A stretch of DNA of 28,908 bases from a virus: positions 1 through 28,908 of IMG/VR virus record IMGVR_UViG_3300023172_000135; one strand, written 5' to 3'. The notes under the pieces were generated by a model. The model made no database searches. It saw only the letters and a list, made by a program, of their open reading frames with translations, and was not told the DNA's origin. The translations under genes were made by a program, and so were the position numbers. Shown here in pieces: positions 23,371 to 28,611 of this stretch; positions within the stretch are counted from its first letter, which is position 1; the number at the start of each line of letters is the position of its first letter.

Positions 23371-23619
23371 CTAGATCTTCTTTACTTTAGAACCAGGTGC
23401 TTTAGAGGCTTTGTGGAGAACATCATTCCAGCCTGGATTTCTTTGAATGAGTCTGTCTTGCCACTCGCCCACTTCACCAGCACTAGGGCAAGTTGATGGA
23501 TCGCTCCAATCTCTGTCCCAGTCTGGATTATTGATCTTCCACTGATCCCAGTCGTGAACACTCATTGTCACTTCTTTCTGTTCACCAGTGGTCTTGTTAA
23601 TAACAGGATAAGTCGCCAT
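23371..23619 (-). CDS. Conserved small cyanophage protein upstream of phoH
   Basis: An 82-residue soluble protein (MATYPVINKTTGEQKEVTMS...). It has a short N-terminal hairpin (YPVINKTTGEQKEV), a tryptophan-rich centre (HDWDQWKINNPDWDRDWSD) and a basic end. This layout recurs in small proteins encoded next to phoH in T4-like cyanophages, but no function is known. A late-type AATAAATA lies 24 bases upstream. The stop is one base before phoH, so the two may share a message. Confidence 0.65.
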   Translation of the reverse strand: MATYPVINKTTGEQKEVTMSVHDWDQWKINNPDWDRDWSDPSTCPSAGEVGEWQDRLIQRNPGWNDVLHKASKAPGSKVKKI

Positions 23620-23642
23620 TAGTTACGAATTCAACATATTCT

Positions 23643-23650
23643 TATTTATT
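23643..23650 (-). promoter_or_regulatory. Late-type promoter before the 82-residue gene and phoH
   Basis: The minus strand reads AATAAATA, a full match to the cyanomyophage late consensus NATAAATA, 24 bases before ATG 23619. It overlaps the stop of the glycosyltransferase gene. A/T richness makes chance matches possible. Confidence 0.5.
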
Positions 23651-24500
23651 GGATAATTTTATGAGCAACATAATGTTGGTCAGACACCTGTTGTATGTCC
23701 CATTTTACCACAGGTTCAATATAATAACTACTATTTTCTTTAAGTTTATATTTTTTGTGATTTGCTCTATTGTGTCTCTCTAAGACTAGTTTGTGTACTA
23801 TGTTTTCATCTTCAACGTTATTATATTCTTTAATGTGGTTTCGTACTATATCTACGTCATTTTTTTCACTGTAAGCTTGAAACTCTTCCACTCTTTTTTT
23901 AGCTTCATGAGGTAGAGAGAATAAAGTTTTTTCCTCAAACTTAATTTCAATATGTTTTAATCCTAAACGCAGAAGTCTTTCATATATTTCAGTATCTTCC
24001 CACGCAGCGAAATAACACATGTTTTCATTATATCCACCAACTTTAAAGTAGTTTTCTCTGGTTATATAAACAGTACCCCAAAGAGCTTTGTAATATAAGT
24101 ATTTTTGAAAATTTTGCATCTTTGATCTTGGTCTCAAAGGATCATCAAAACTCCAAGATTCATCTGTACCAGTCAAAAAAGTAGTTTCATCAATTTTATG
24201 ATGATCGAAAAAATTGTGATATGGATTCATTATTGTATCGGAATCCAATTTTAAAATATATTCGTTTTTTGTTAATGAAGCCGCTAAATTGAGTGGTTGG
24301 GGTTGATTAAAGTATTGTTCATTTGGAACCGTAACTACTTTAATTCTTTTATCCAACTCAGTCAAATGTGATATGGGTTCACGAGAACTCCAGTCTGTTA
24401 CTATTATTTCATCTATTTCATCAAATTGAATCCATGAAGAAATAGATACTGATAGAGCACGACCCCTATTACCACATGCAGATATTACTGAAACACTCAT
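23646..24500 (-). CDS. GT-A glycosyltransferase, tandem copy 2
   Basis: A 284-residue family-2-like glycosyltransferase. It has the N-terminal nucleotide-sugar fold (MSVSVISACGNRGRALSVSI), IIVTDWSSREP, a DSD metal motif in YILKLDSDTIMNPY, and a GGYNE...AAWEDTEIYERL motif typical of the acceptor or catalytic region in GT7C-like enzymes. The product would transfer a sugar from a nucleotide donor; acceptor and sugar cannot be read from sequence. It overlaps the first copy as ATGA. Possible targets are virion proteins, phage DNA bases or host surface glycans. Confidence 0.8.
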   Translation of the reverse strand: MSVSVISACGNRGRALSVSISSWIQFDEIDEIIVTDWSSREPISHLTELDKRIKVVTVPNEQYFNQPQPLNLAASLTKNEYILKLDSDTIMNPYHNFFDHHKIDETTFLTGTDESWSFDDPLRPRSKMQNFQKYLYYKALWGTVYITRENYFKVGGYNENMCYFAAWEDTEIYERLLRLGLKHIEIKFEEKTLFSLPHEAKKRVEEFQAYSEKNDVDIVRNHIKEYNNVEDENIVHKLVLERHNRANHKKYKLKENSSYYIEPVVKWDIQQVSDQHYVAHKIIQ

Positions 24501-25363
24501 AATTTAACAGCTTTATATGTTTGGTTAGTTAGTTGAATAATATCCCAGTTGTGAATTGGTTTACATAACCAATCAACATTCATAATAAGTTCTAAACTTT
24601 TTATAGATAATTCTCCAGACTCTGAACTTTCTTTGAACATATTAATCATCTTAGATATAATTGGATGTTCTTTGTGATTTTTGTTCCTACACAATTGAGC
24701 CATATAAGTGTAAAACTTATCTCCATCCAAATTTTTTTTAGTCTCTAAAACTTTGTTTAAGTCTTCAAAAGATTCAAAATTCTCTACTCTATTTTTATCT
24801 GAATGGGCAATGTGTAAAGCAGTCAATCTCTGCAAATCTATAAATTTTGGTTTAAGTCCATATGATATTAGTCTCATACACAACTCATCATCTTCTACTG
24901 CATAATACTTACCCATCTTTTCGTTGTAACCACCAACTTCTTTGAATACTTTAGTGTTTACATATAAAAGTCCCCAAAGAGGATAGAGGAAATATGCATC
25001 CATAGTTTTTTGACCTATGTTATTACTACAACCAGATACAAAAGAATCTTCTTCAATTGGATGATGATCGAAGAAGTTCCAATAGGGATTTAAGACATGA
25101 TCGCAGTCTAATTTTAAAAGATACTCAGTATTGGCAAGAGATGCAGCAAGATTTAGTGGTTGAGGTTGATTAAAGTAAGGTTCATCCTTCACCGTAATAA
25201 TTTTTATTTTCGGACTCAACCGAACTAAATCATCTATTGGTTCATCAGAATTCCAATCAGTTATGATAATTTCTTTAACTTCGTCTTGTATAATCCACGA
25301 AGCTAAAGAAATCATTAAAGGTTTTCTTCTATTTCTACAAGCAGTTATTATTGTAACCGACAT
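24497..25363 (-). CDS. GT-A glycosyltransferase, tandem copy 1
   Basis: A 288-residue paralogue of the next gene: MSVTIITACRNRRKPLMISL, IIITDWNSDEPIDDL, YLLKLDCDHVLNPYWNFFDH (DCD metal motif) and GGYNEKM followed by YAVEDDELCMRLI. ATG 25363 is chosen because the protein then begins exactly like its paralogue; an in-frame ATG at 25381 would add six residues. It starts one base after the stop of the 61-residue gene. Both copies keep the metal motif and the ED pair, so both are probably active. The C-termini differ, which may reflect different acceptors. Confidence 0.8.
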   Translation of the reverse strand: MSVTIITACRNRRKPLMISLASWIIQDEVKEIIITDWNSDEPIDDLVRLSPKIKIITVKDEPYFNQPQPLNLAASLANTEYLLKLDCDHVLNPYWNFFDHHPIEEDSFVSGCSNNIGQKTMDAYFLYPLWGLLYVNTKVFKEVGGYNEKMGKYYAVEDDELCMRLISYGLKPKFIDLQRLTALHIAHSDKNRVENFESFEDLNKVLETKKNLDGDKFYTYMAQLCRNKNHKEHPIISKMINMFKESSESGELSIKSLELIMNVDWLCKPIHNWDIIQLTNQTYKAVKL

Positions 25364-25364
25364 A

Positions 25365-25547
25365 TTATTGACTGATATCAAGTTCAGAATATTCTAAGTT
25401 TTGAATTTGTTCTGGAGAAATTACTATGGTTTTGATTTCTCCAGATTCGGTATATTCTACAATATAATTATTATCTTCGGTTACATCTTTTATTGTGCAT
25501 GATGTCCAACAATTATCTTTAGATACTGCCTTTGTTTGATAGTACAT
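25365..25547 (-). CDS. Small beta-rich hypothetical protein
   Basis: A 60-residue protein (MYYQTKAVSKDNCWTSCTIK...). ATG 25547 is chosen because AGAGG lies five bases upstream; an upstream GTG at 25553 would add two residues. Alternating strands (NYIVEYTESGEIKTIVISPE) suggest a small barrel, perhaps SH3- or Tudor-like, but no family is certain. It lies between thyX and the glycosyltransferases. Confidence 0.55.
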   Translation of the reverse strand: MYYQTKAVSKDNCWTSCTIKDVTEDNNYIVEYTESGEIKTIVISPEQIQNLEYSELDISQ

Positions 25548-25575
25548 TCTCACCTCTTGGAAGACATTTTATATA

Positions 25576-26208
25576 TCACCATTCCAAAGCTTCTGCAACA
25601 ACAGGGAACTGTTCTTTGAATACTTCCTTACAAGCATTTGCGATGTCCATGTGTTCCTTCTGAGTTCCATTAGCAGAACGCAGATTGATGTAATGGATCC
25701 AGGAACGACAAGAGCCACTCATGTAGATACGAGTCGGCGTACAGAGAGGTAATACATTACGAGCACACTCTTTTGCAACACCAGACTCAAGCATCTGTTG
25801 GTACAGAGCCATGGAAGAATCAAATAGAGTTTGCATCTGCATCTCTAATTTTTGAACCATGAACGGATCCAAGTCATCAATACTGTTCTGACGATTCTTG
25901 GTGTCTTGACGACGAAGTTCTGGGAGAGGGATCTTCTCCGCGAGTAGGGAAGAATCAGCATAACGTTGCGAAAACTCTTGATACGTAAATGAACGGTGAC
26001 GCAAAATCTGGGCCGCAATTGCACGGGTGGTCTCAATCTCAAGCGTCATGAACGACTGTTCAAAGACACTCCAGTGATTGTGTTTGATGCAATACTTTAG
26101 AAGACCCGCAACGTTAGGATTTTCTTGGTTTGCGGGATTACTGACACGAGCAACGTATCCCATCGTCGCTTCAGCATCAGGAGTAATAGAAACAAGTTTA
26201 ACAGTCAT
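25576..26208 (-). CDS. thyX: Flavin-dependent thymidylate synthase ThyX
   Basis: A 210-residue ThyX. The signature motif reads RHRSFTYQEFSQRYAD (70-85), a common cyanobacterial/cyanophage variant of RHRxxSxNExSxRY. Also present are KHNHWSVFEQSFMTLEIETT near the N-terminus and an ARNVLP...R.Y.SGSCRSWIHYINLR segment that carries FAD and dUMP contacts. ThyX methylates dUMP to dTMP using methylene-tetrahydrofolate and reduced FAD, which supplies thymidine for phage DNA synthesis. The gene starts seven bases after a small acidic gene and shares its putative promoter. Confidence 0.95.
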   Translation of the reverse strand: MTVKLVSITPDAEATMGYVARVSNPANQENPNVAGLLKYCIKHNHWSVFEQSFMTLEIETTRAIAAQILRHRSFTYQEFSQRYADSSLLAEKIPLPELRRQDTKNRQNSIDDLDPFMVQKLEMQMQTLFDSSMALYQQMLESGVAKECARNVLPLCTPTRIYMSGSCRSWIHYINLRSANGTQKEHMDIANACKEVFKEQFPVVAEALEW

Positions 26209-26215
26209 TTAATTC

Positions 26216-26371
26216 TCAGTCAGGGTAGCCGTCGTCGTCTTCAAAAATTTCATCATAATCATGTAGAGATGAATCCAAATATCTCCGAGTATCAGAGTAC
26301 ACTTCAGATTCCAAAACTTCTACAAGTGATTTGAGATTTTTTACAATAAGTTTGAGTTTTTCTTTGTCCAT
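26216..26371 (-). CDS. Small acidic protein upstream of thyX
   Basis: A 51-residue protein (MDKEKLKLIVKNLKSLVEVL...) with a helical N-terminal half and a strongly acidic C-terminal end (EIFEDDDGYPD). An in-frame ATG at 26383 would add four residues; neither start has a strong Shine-Dalgarno. It is the first gene after the promoter at 26393-26421 and lies seven bases before thyX. No family recognised. Confidence 0.5.
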   Translation of the reverse strand: MDKEKLKLIVKNLKSLVEVLESEVYSDTRRYLDSSLHDYDEIFEDDDGYPD

Positions 26372-26392
26372 ACTTATGTGCATTCATATCTA

Positions 26393-26421
26393 ATTTTACA
26401 CAAAAAAAGGGGGGCAGTCAA
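26393..26421 (-). promoter_or_regulatory. Sigma70-like promoter for the thyX unit, overlapping a terminator
   Basis: The minus strand carries TTGACT (26416-26421), a 17-base spacer, and TAAAAT (26393-26398). The -35 element forms the loop of the terminator hairpin at 26402-26427, and the spacer holds its stem and T-run. One element may thus end the upstream transcript and start the next. Confidence 0.5.
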
Positions 26422-26427
26422 CCCCCC
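26402..26427 (-). terminator. Intrinsic terminator after the 57-residue gene
   Basis: On the minus strand GGGGGG, loop TTGACTG, CCCCCC are followed by seven T. This is a strong intrinsic terminator starting 11 bases after the TAA at 26439. Confidence 0.85.
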
Positions 26428-26438
26428 GTAATATAGTT

Positions 26439-26612
26439 TTAGGTGGACAGTATCCTCCTGCAAATTCGTTTGCACGTTGCTTGGTCGTCGTCACATTCAA
26501 TTAGGCACTCATAGTAATCATTAATTAGATCAAGTTCCATCTCCAATTCATCAACTGTTCTTTCGAAATGTCTCCATTCGTCTAACTGATTATATGATAC
26601 CAAATTTTTCAT
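26439..26612 (-). CDS. Small monocistronic protein, unknown
   Basis: A 57-residue protein (MKNLVSYNQLDEWRHFERTV...) with an excellent Shine-Dalgarno (GGAGG, seven bases before the ATG). The first 35 residues are acidic and helical. The C-terminal part has three cysteines in YYECLIECDDD and CKRICRRIL, a C-x3-C and C-x3-C pattern suited to a helical hairpin held by disulfides or a metal. It has its own promoter upstream and terminator downstream, so it is expressed alone. No family recognised. Confidence 0.65.
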   Translation of the reverse strand: MKNLVSYNQLDEWRHFERTVDELEMELDLINDYYECLIECDDDQATCKRICRRILST

Positions 26613-26694
26613 TACGGTTCCTCCAAATTTACAAGACTGTTAGATCATAATAAAAAGAAATTTTCTTACATAATATTCTCCTGACCACATGGTT

Positions 26695-26723
26695 AATATA
26701 CATGATCCCAAAGAAAATGTAAA
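26695..26723 (-). promoter_or_regulatory. Sigma70-like promoter of the 57-residue gene
   Basis: The minus strand carries TTTACA (26718-26723), a 17-base spacer, and TATATT (26695-26700), just after the terminator at 26741-26769. The resulting leader is about 75 bases long. The region 26613-26740 contains no gene I can support apart from this promoter. Confidence 0.55.
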
Positions 26724-26740
26724 TCCGTAAATATACCTAC

Positions 26741-26769
26741 AAAAAAAAGAGAGGTCATAGACCTCTCTT
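26741..26769 (-). terminator. Intrinsic terminator overlapping the end of the 57-residue YRGV gene
   Basis: On the minus strand AAGAGAGGTC, loop TAT, GACCTCTCTT form a 10-pair stem followed by a run of T. The stop codon of the gene at 26755-26928 lies in the loop and 3' arm, so the last codons of that gene form the 5' arm. Confidence 0.85.
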
Positions 26770-26928
26770 AGTTGAGTATGCTGGAGATGAATATTTTTCA
26801 TCTAACCAATCTCGCAAGTGAATCCGATAACAAGACCAGTATGTTACTCCTCTATATTTGAGTTGATAACACGATGGTGGTCGGTTACCTTTATCCATGT
26901 CATCATGATGATAGACATAGTTTTCCAT
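26755..26928 (-). CDS. Small YRGV-motif protein, DUF4278-like
   Basis: A 57-residue protein (MENYVYHHDDMDKGNRPPSC...) with YQLKYRGVTYWSCYRIH in its centre; YRGVxY is the hallmark of the small cyanobacterial DUF4278 domain. A strong AGGAGG lies four bases before the ATG and sits in a hairpin with the end of the upstream gene. The final codons and the stop lie in a terminator stem. A second YRGVxY protein is encoded in the same operon (27033-27197). Function of the domain is unknown. Confidence 0.6.
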   Translation of the reverse strand: MENYVYHHDDMDKGNRPPSCYQLKYRGVTYWSCYRIHLRDWLDEKYSSPAYSTKRGL

Positions 26929-26929
26929 T

Positions 26930-27025
26930 TTACCTCCTGTTTAACAGGAGGATTTCCCCGTAAATCAAACCAATAAATGCTGCACTAAAAAGAGTACCGA
27001 AACCCGCTACTTGTAATGCTAACAT
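26930..27025 (-). CDS. 31-residue single-span membrane peptide
   Basis: The frame MLALQVAGFGTLFSAAFIGL... ends EILLLNRR at TAA 26930. It starts at ATG 27025, seven bases after the stop of the DUF4278-like gene, with GTGAG about six bases upstream. A longer form from 27103 or 27115 (two membrane spans) would overlap that gene by about 70-80 bases in another frame, so the short form is preferred. The peptide is one hydrophobic helix with a basic end, similar in scale to small photosystem or cytochrome b6f subunits, but no such family is recognised. Its stop lies in the Shine-Dalgarno of the next gene. Confidence 0.45.
   Translation of the reverse strand: MLALQVAGFGTLFSAAFIGLIYGEILLLNRR
26933..26951 (-). 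promoter_or_regulatory. Hairpin covering a Shine-Dalgarno
   Basis: CAGGAGG and CCTCCTG form a perfect 7-pair inverted repeat with a 5-base loop at the end of the 31-residue gene. One arm is the AGGAGG of the gene starting at 26928. Translation of the upstream peptide to its TAA would open the hairpin, coupling the two genes. Confidence 0.5.
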
Positions 27026-27032
27026 GATGATC

Positions 27033-27197
27033 TCACTTATTATAAGTGTGGCCGCGATAGCAAAAAGTACCGTGTACTTCGTCAACACCTTCTTGACACT
27101 CATACTTAACACCACGATATGATGTTACAGCAATTTGAGCATCATGAAGAGCTGCTGCTTTCTTGATCTGATTACGAATGAGATTGAGTGTGTTCAT
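27033..27197 (-). CDS. DUF4278-like small protein
   Basis: A 54-residue protein (MNTLNLIRNQIKKAAALHDA...) with the domain features TSYRGVKYECQEGVDEVHGT and FCYRGHTYNK: a YRGVxY strand followed by a second YRGxxY strand. DUF4278 proteins are small, common in cyanobacteria and of unknown function. AGG lies about nine bases before ATG 27197. It is the first gene of a three-gene unit that ends at the terminator at 26741-26769. Confidence 0.65.
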   Translation of the reverse strand: MNTLNLIRNQIKKAAALHDAQIAVTSYRGVKYECQEGVDEVHGTFCYRGHTYNK

Positions 27198-27241
27198 TTG
27201 TCGTTACCTGAAAAAATGGGTGAAATTAATCTCCCGTTCCT

Positions 27242-27436
27242 TCAGTCGTTTGCGTCCTGTGTTTCAAAGCATTGAGGGTCTGTATGTTCCATCCAATGGA
27301 TTAGAATATCAGATTTCTCAAAGGGAGTGAAAAGAGTTGTCTCTTCCAATCCTTGTCTCAACCAATTAAAGTCATCACAGCGAAGATAATTCTCCACTGG
27401 GACATGACTAAAAAAGATGAGTGCTAATGAAAGCAT
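27242..27436 (-). CDS. 64-residue protein under riboswitch-like control
   Basis: The product (MLSLALIFFSHVPVENYLRC...) has a short hydrophobic N-terminus that could be a weak signal or membrane anchor, then an acidic helical part with one cysteine near each end (YLRCDDFNWLRQGLEET; DPQCFETQDAND), possibly disulfide-linked after export. It does not resemble the glutamine synthetase inactivating factors IF7/IF17, which are strongly basic. The leader holds a promoter and a glutamine-riboswitch-like RNA of the Downstream-peptide type, and short peptides are the usual genes after that RNA. GGAG lies ten bases before the ATG. Function unknown. Confidence 0.6.
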   Translation of the reverse strand: MLSLALIFFSHVPVENYLRCDDFNWLRQGLEETTLFTPFEKSDILIHWMEHTDPQCFETQDAND

Positions 27437-27437
27437 A

Positions 27438-27507
27438 GGATGAACGCTCCGTTCCGCGACTTACTTGCGTCCTATTCGCTATTCGCAAATGGCGAATGGG
27501 ATGAACG
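27438..27507 (-). ncRNA. Glutamine-riboswitch-like leader (Downstream-peptide / glnA type)
   Basis: The transcript folds in the family pattern. P1 pairs CGTTC (27507-27503) with GAACG (27454-27450). P2 pairs 27501-27492 with 27479-27470 (nine of ten bases). Next comes the conserved single strand CGCAAGTAAG (27469-27460), close to CGGAAGTAGG of the known aptamers. These RNAs bind glutamine in cyanobacteria, and the Downstream-peptide class is known from marine cyanobacteria and phages. An exact second copy of CGTTCATCC (27446-27438) could pair with the same GAACG and enclose the Shine-Dalgarno GGAG (27450-27447). Recognition is by eye, without a covariance search. Confidence 0.75.
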
Positions 27508-27514
27508 TGTGGTC

Positions 27515-27543
27515 ATTGTAGACCTTACCTACTATCTAGGCAA
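27515..27543 (-). promoter_or_regulatory. Sigma70-like promoter of the riboswitch leader
   Basis: The minus strand carries TTGCCT (27538-27543), a 17-base spacer, and TACAAT (27515-27520). The predicted start near 27508 falls exactly at the 5' edge of the aptamer P1 strand. Confidence 0.6.
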
Positions 27544-27547
27544 CTAA

Positions 27548-27578
27548 TTTTGTAAAATGTGATACAATTTTTACAAAA
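27548..27578. repeat. A/T-rich perfect inverted repeat before the riboswitch promoter
   Basis: TTTTGTAAAA (27548-27557) and TTTTACAAAA (27569-27578) are exact reverse complements separated by 11 bases, between the stop of the petE operon (27580) and the -35 element. It could be an operator or a weak terminator for the petE unit; the stem has only one G-C pair. Confidence 0.5.
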
Positions 27579-27579
27579 G

Positions 27580-27717
27580 TTATGGATTGTGATTTTTATT
27601 TTCTTTAATTTTTTGATATCCCCAGACTGCTAGGGTGCCGATACCTAGACCAGCAAGACAGCAAAGAAACATATGAATAATGTGTTCGTAGGTTGAGTGG
27701 TCAGCGTGATTCATCAT
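27580..27717 (-). CDS. 45-residue single-span membrane protein, last gene of petE unit
   Basis: The frame MMNHADHSTYEHIIHMFLCC... starts at ATG 27717, overlapping the upstream stop as ATGA; ATG 27714 would remove one residue. Residues about 14-34 (HMFLCCLAGLGIGTLAVWGY) form one membrane helix, after a His-rich N-terminus and before a basic end. The His-rich, membrane-anchored form next to plastocyanin might point to copper or electron transfer, but no family is recognised. Confidence 0.55.
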   Translation of the reverse strand: MMNHADHSTYEHIIHMFLCCLAGLGIGTLAVWGYQKIKENKNHNP

Positions 27718-27938
27718 TCAAATACAGGCATAACTTTAGGATTCCATTCTTCTCTGACTGCTTTCATTACATGCTTAGGGACACCGTAATATCCCATATG
27801 CATCCATACACAGTCAATATATCGCAAGTCTTCACGATCTGCGTCTACTGTAGTCATATCACAGTAGTAAATAATGTCTTGTGGAACCTCAACTTTTTTC
27901 CAAGTAATAGGTTCTTCAATGAAGAATGGTACGGTCAT
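27714..27938 (-). CDS. 74-residue hypothetical protein in the petE unit
   Basis: The protein starts MTVPFFIEEPITWKKVEVPQ at ATG 27938, overlapping the upstream stop as ATGA; a longer open frame to 28022 lies inside the preceding gene. It is soluble and beta/alpha mixed, with YYCDMTT, CVWMHMGYYGV and a KHVMKAVREEW helix. Two cysteines and several His/Met residues are present. No family recognised. Confidence 0.6.
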   Translation of the reverse strand: MTVPFFIEEPITWKKVEVPQDIIYYCDMTTVDADREDLRYIDCVWMHMGYYGVPKHVMKAVREEWNPKVMPVFE

Positions 27939-28057
27939 CCGAAATACATTACAGAAAGTGTGAAGATAACAAAAATCATGATCGTAAAGATCATCAATCC
28001 TACACCTGCCCAGGCAACCCAAGCAGGCATAGGTTCATAGTTGTGATTATGAGACAT
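27935..28057 (-). CDS. 40-residue membrane peptide downstream of petE
   Basis: The frame MSHNHNYEPMPAWVAWAGVG... ends at TGA 27935 after SVMYFG. A long hydrophobic helix spans residues about 13-38 (VAWAGVGLMIFTIMIFVIFT). The start overlaps the petE stop by 11 bases and the stop overlaps the next start as ATGA. A His/Asn-rich lumen- or cytoplasm-facing end precedes the helix. It could be a thylakoid or inner-membrane partner of plastocyanin, but this is inferred from position only. Confidence 0.55.
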   Translation of the reverse strand: MSHNHNYEPMPAWVAWAGVGLMIFTIMIFVIFTLSVMYFG

Positions 28058-28370
28058 GAATTGTTCCGATCATGCCCGCGCCTTTATGGGGAGCACACCA
28101 GTAAGTATAGTCTCCTGCTTCAGGGAAGTCAATCGTAAAGTCTTCGCCAGGTAGCATAGCGAGACCTTCGTGACTTAACTCAGGATGACCATCCACCACA
28201 ACATTATGTGGTGGTAGCATATTGTTAACAAAATGAACAGATTCTCCAGCATTGATTGATACCTCAGCGGGTTCGAATACTAGGTTGCCATTAGCACCCA
28301 TTTGAACATCAACTGCCCAAGCAGGTAGCGCGAAGAACATTGTAGCAAGTAGCGCAAAAAGAAATCTCAT
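28047..28370 (-). CDS. petE: Plastocyanin
   Basis: A 107-residue protein with a Sec signal peptide (MRFLFALLATMFFALPAWA, cleavage after AWA) and a mature type 1 copper domain. Ligands are visible: His in LPPHNVVVD, and Cys, His and Met in YWCAPHKGAGMIG. Plastocyanin carries electrons from cytochrome b6f to photosystem I (or to a terminal oxidase) in the thylakoid lumen. Cyanophage copies are known and are thought to sustain photosynthetic electron flow during infection. The gene lies within a minus-strand unit with small genes on both sides. The mature part is slightly short but has no missing ligand, so it is probably functional. Confidence 0.95.
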   Translation of the reverse strand: MRFLFALLATMFFALPAWAVDVQMGANGNLVFEPAEVSINAGESVHFVNNMLPPHNVVVDGHPELSHEGLAMLPGEDFTIDFPEAGDYTYWCAPHKGAGMIGTIHVS

Positions 28371-28388
28371 TAGGTATTTGCAACTATG

Positions 28389-28562
28389 TTATCTAGGAGG
28401 TTCGTCCTTTCCAGGGAATAGTTGTATCCTATTGTAGCGTGGGTTTGTTTTGACTTCCTGACTTATCATCTCAGCAAATTCATCACAACACTGACACCAG
28501 ATCTGTCTCGCATCTGGCGCACCCAATGCTTTTTTTGCTTCAAACGAAACCACTCCCTCCAT
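28389..28562 (-). CDS. Small hypothetical protein upstream of petE
   Basis: A 57-residue protein (MEGVVSFEAKKALGAPDARQ...) with a CQCCDEF cysteine cluster and a C-terminus ending KDEPPR. ATG 28562 is used; a GTG at 28574 would add four residues, and no start has a clear Shine-Dalgarno. A second open frame overlaps it from a GTG near 28608, so which frame is used is not settled. It ends 18 bases before petE. Confidence 0.4.
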   Translation of the reverse strand: MEGVVSFEAKKALGAPDARQIWCQCCDEFAEMISQEVKTNPRYNRIQLFPGKDEPPR

Positions 28563-28611
28563 AATGCGGCACACTCATCTGATTTTTTCTGGAGATGTGG
28601 TTCTCTATACA

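Noticed and set aside
26930-27115. Longer 61-residue two-span membrane protein from 27115 or 27103
   Set aside because: Its N-terminal half overlaps the DUF4278-like gene out of frame by about 70-80 bases; the internal start at 27025 has a better-placed ribosome site.
27491-27517. Tiny open frame (ATG, 14 codons) in the riboswitch leader
   Set aside because: Its ATG overlaps the promoter -10 region and lies upstream of the predicted transcript start.
28450-28608. Alternative frame from a GTG near 28608 overlapping the gene upstream of petE
   Set aside because: It has no ribosome site and cannot be favoured over the overlapping frame; left out, with doubt noted in that gene's entry.
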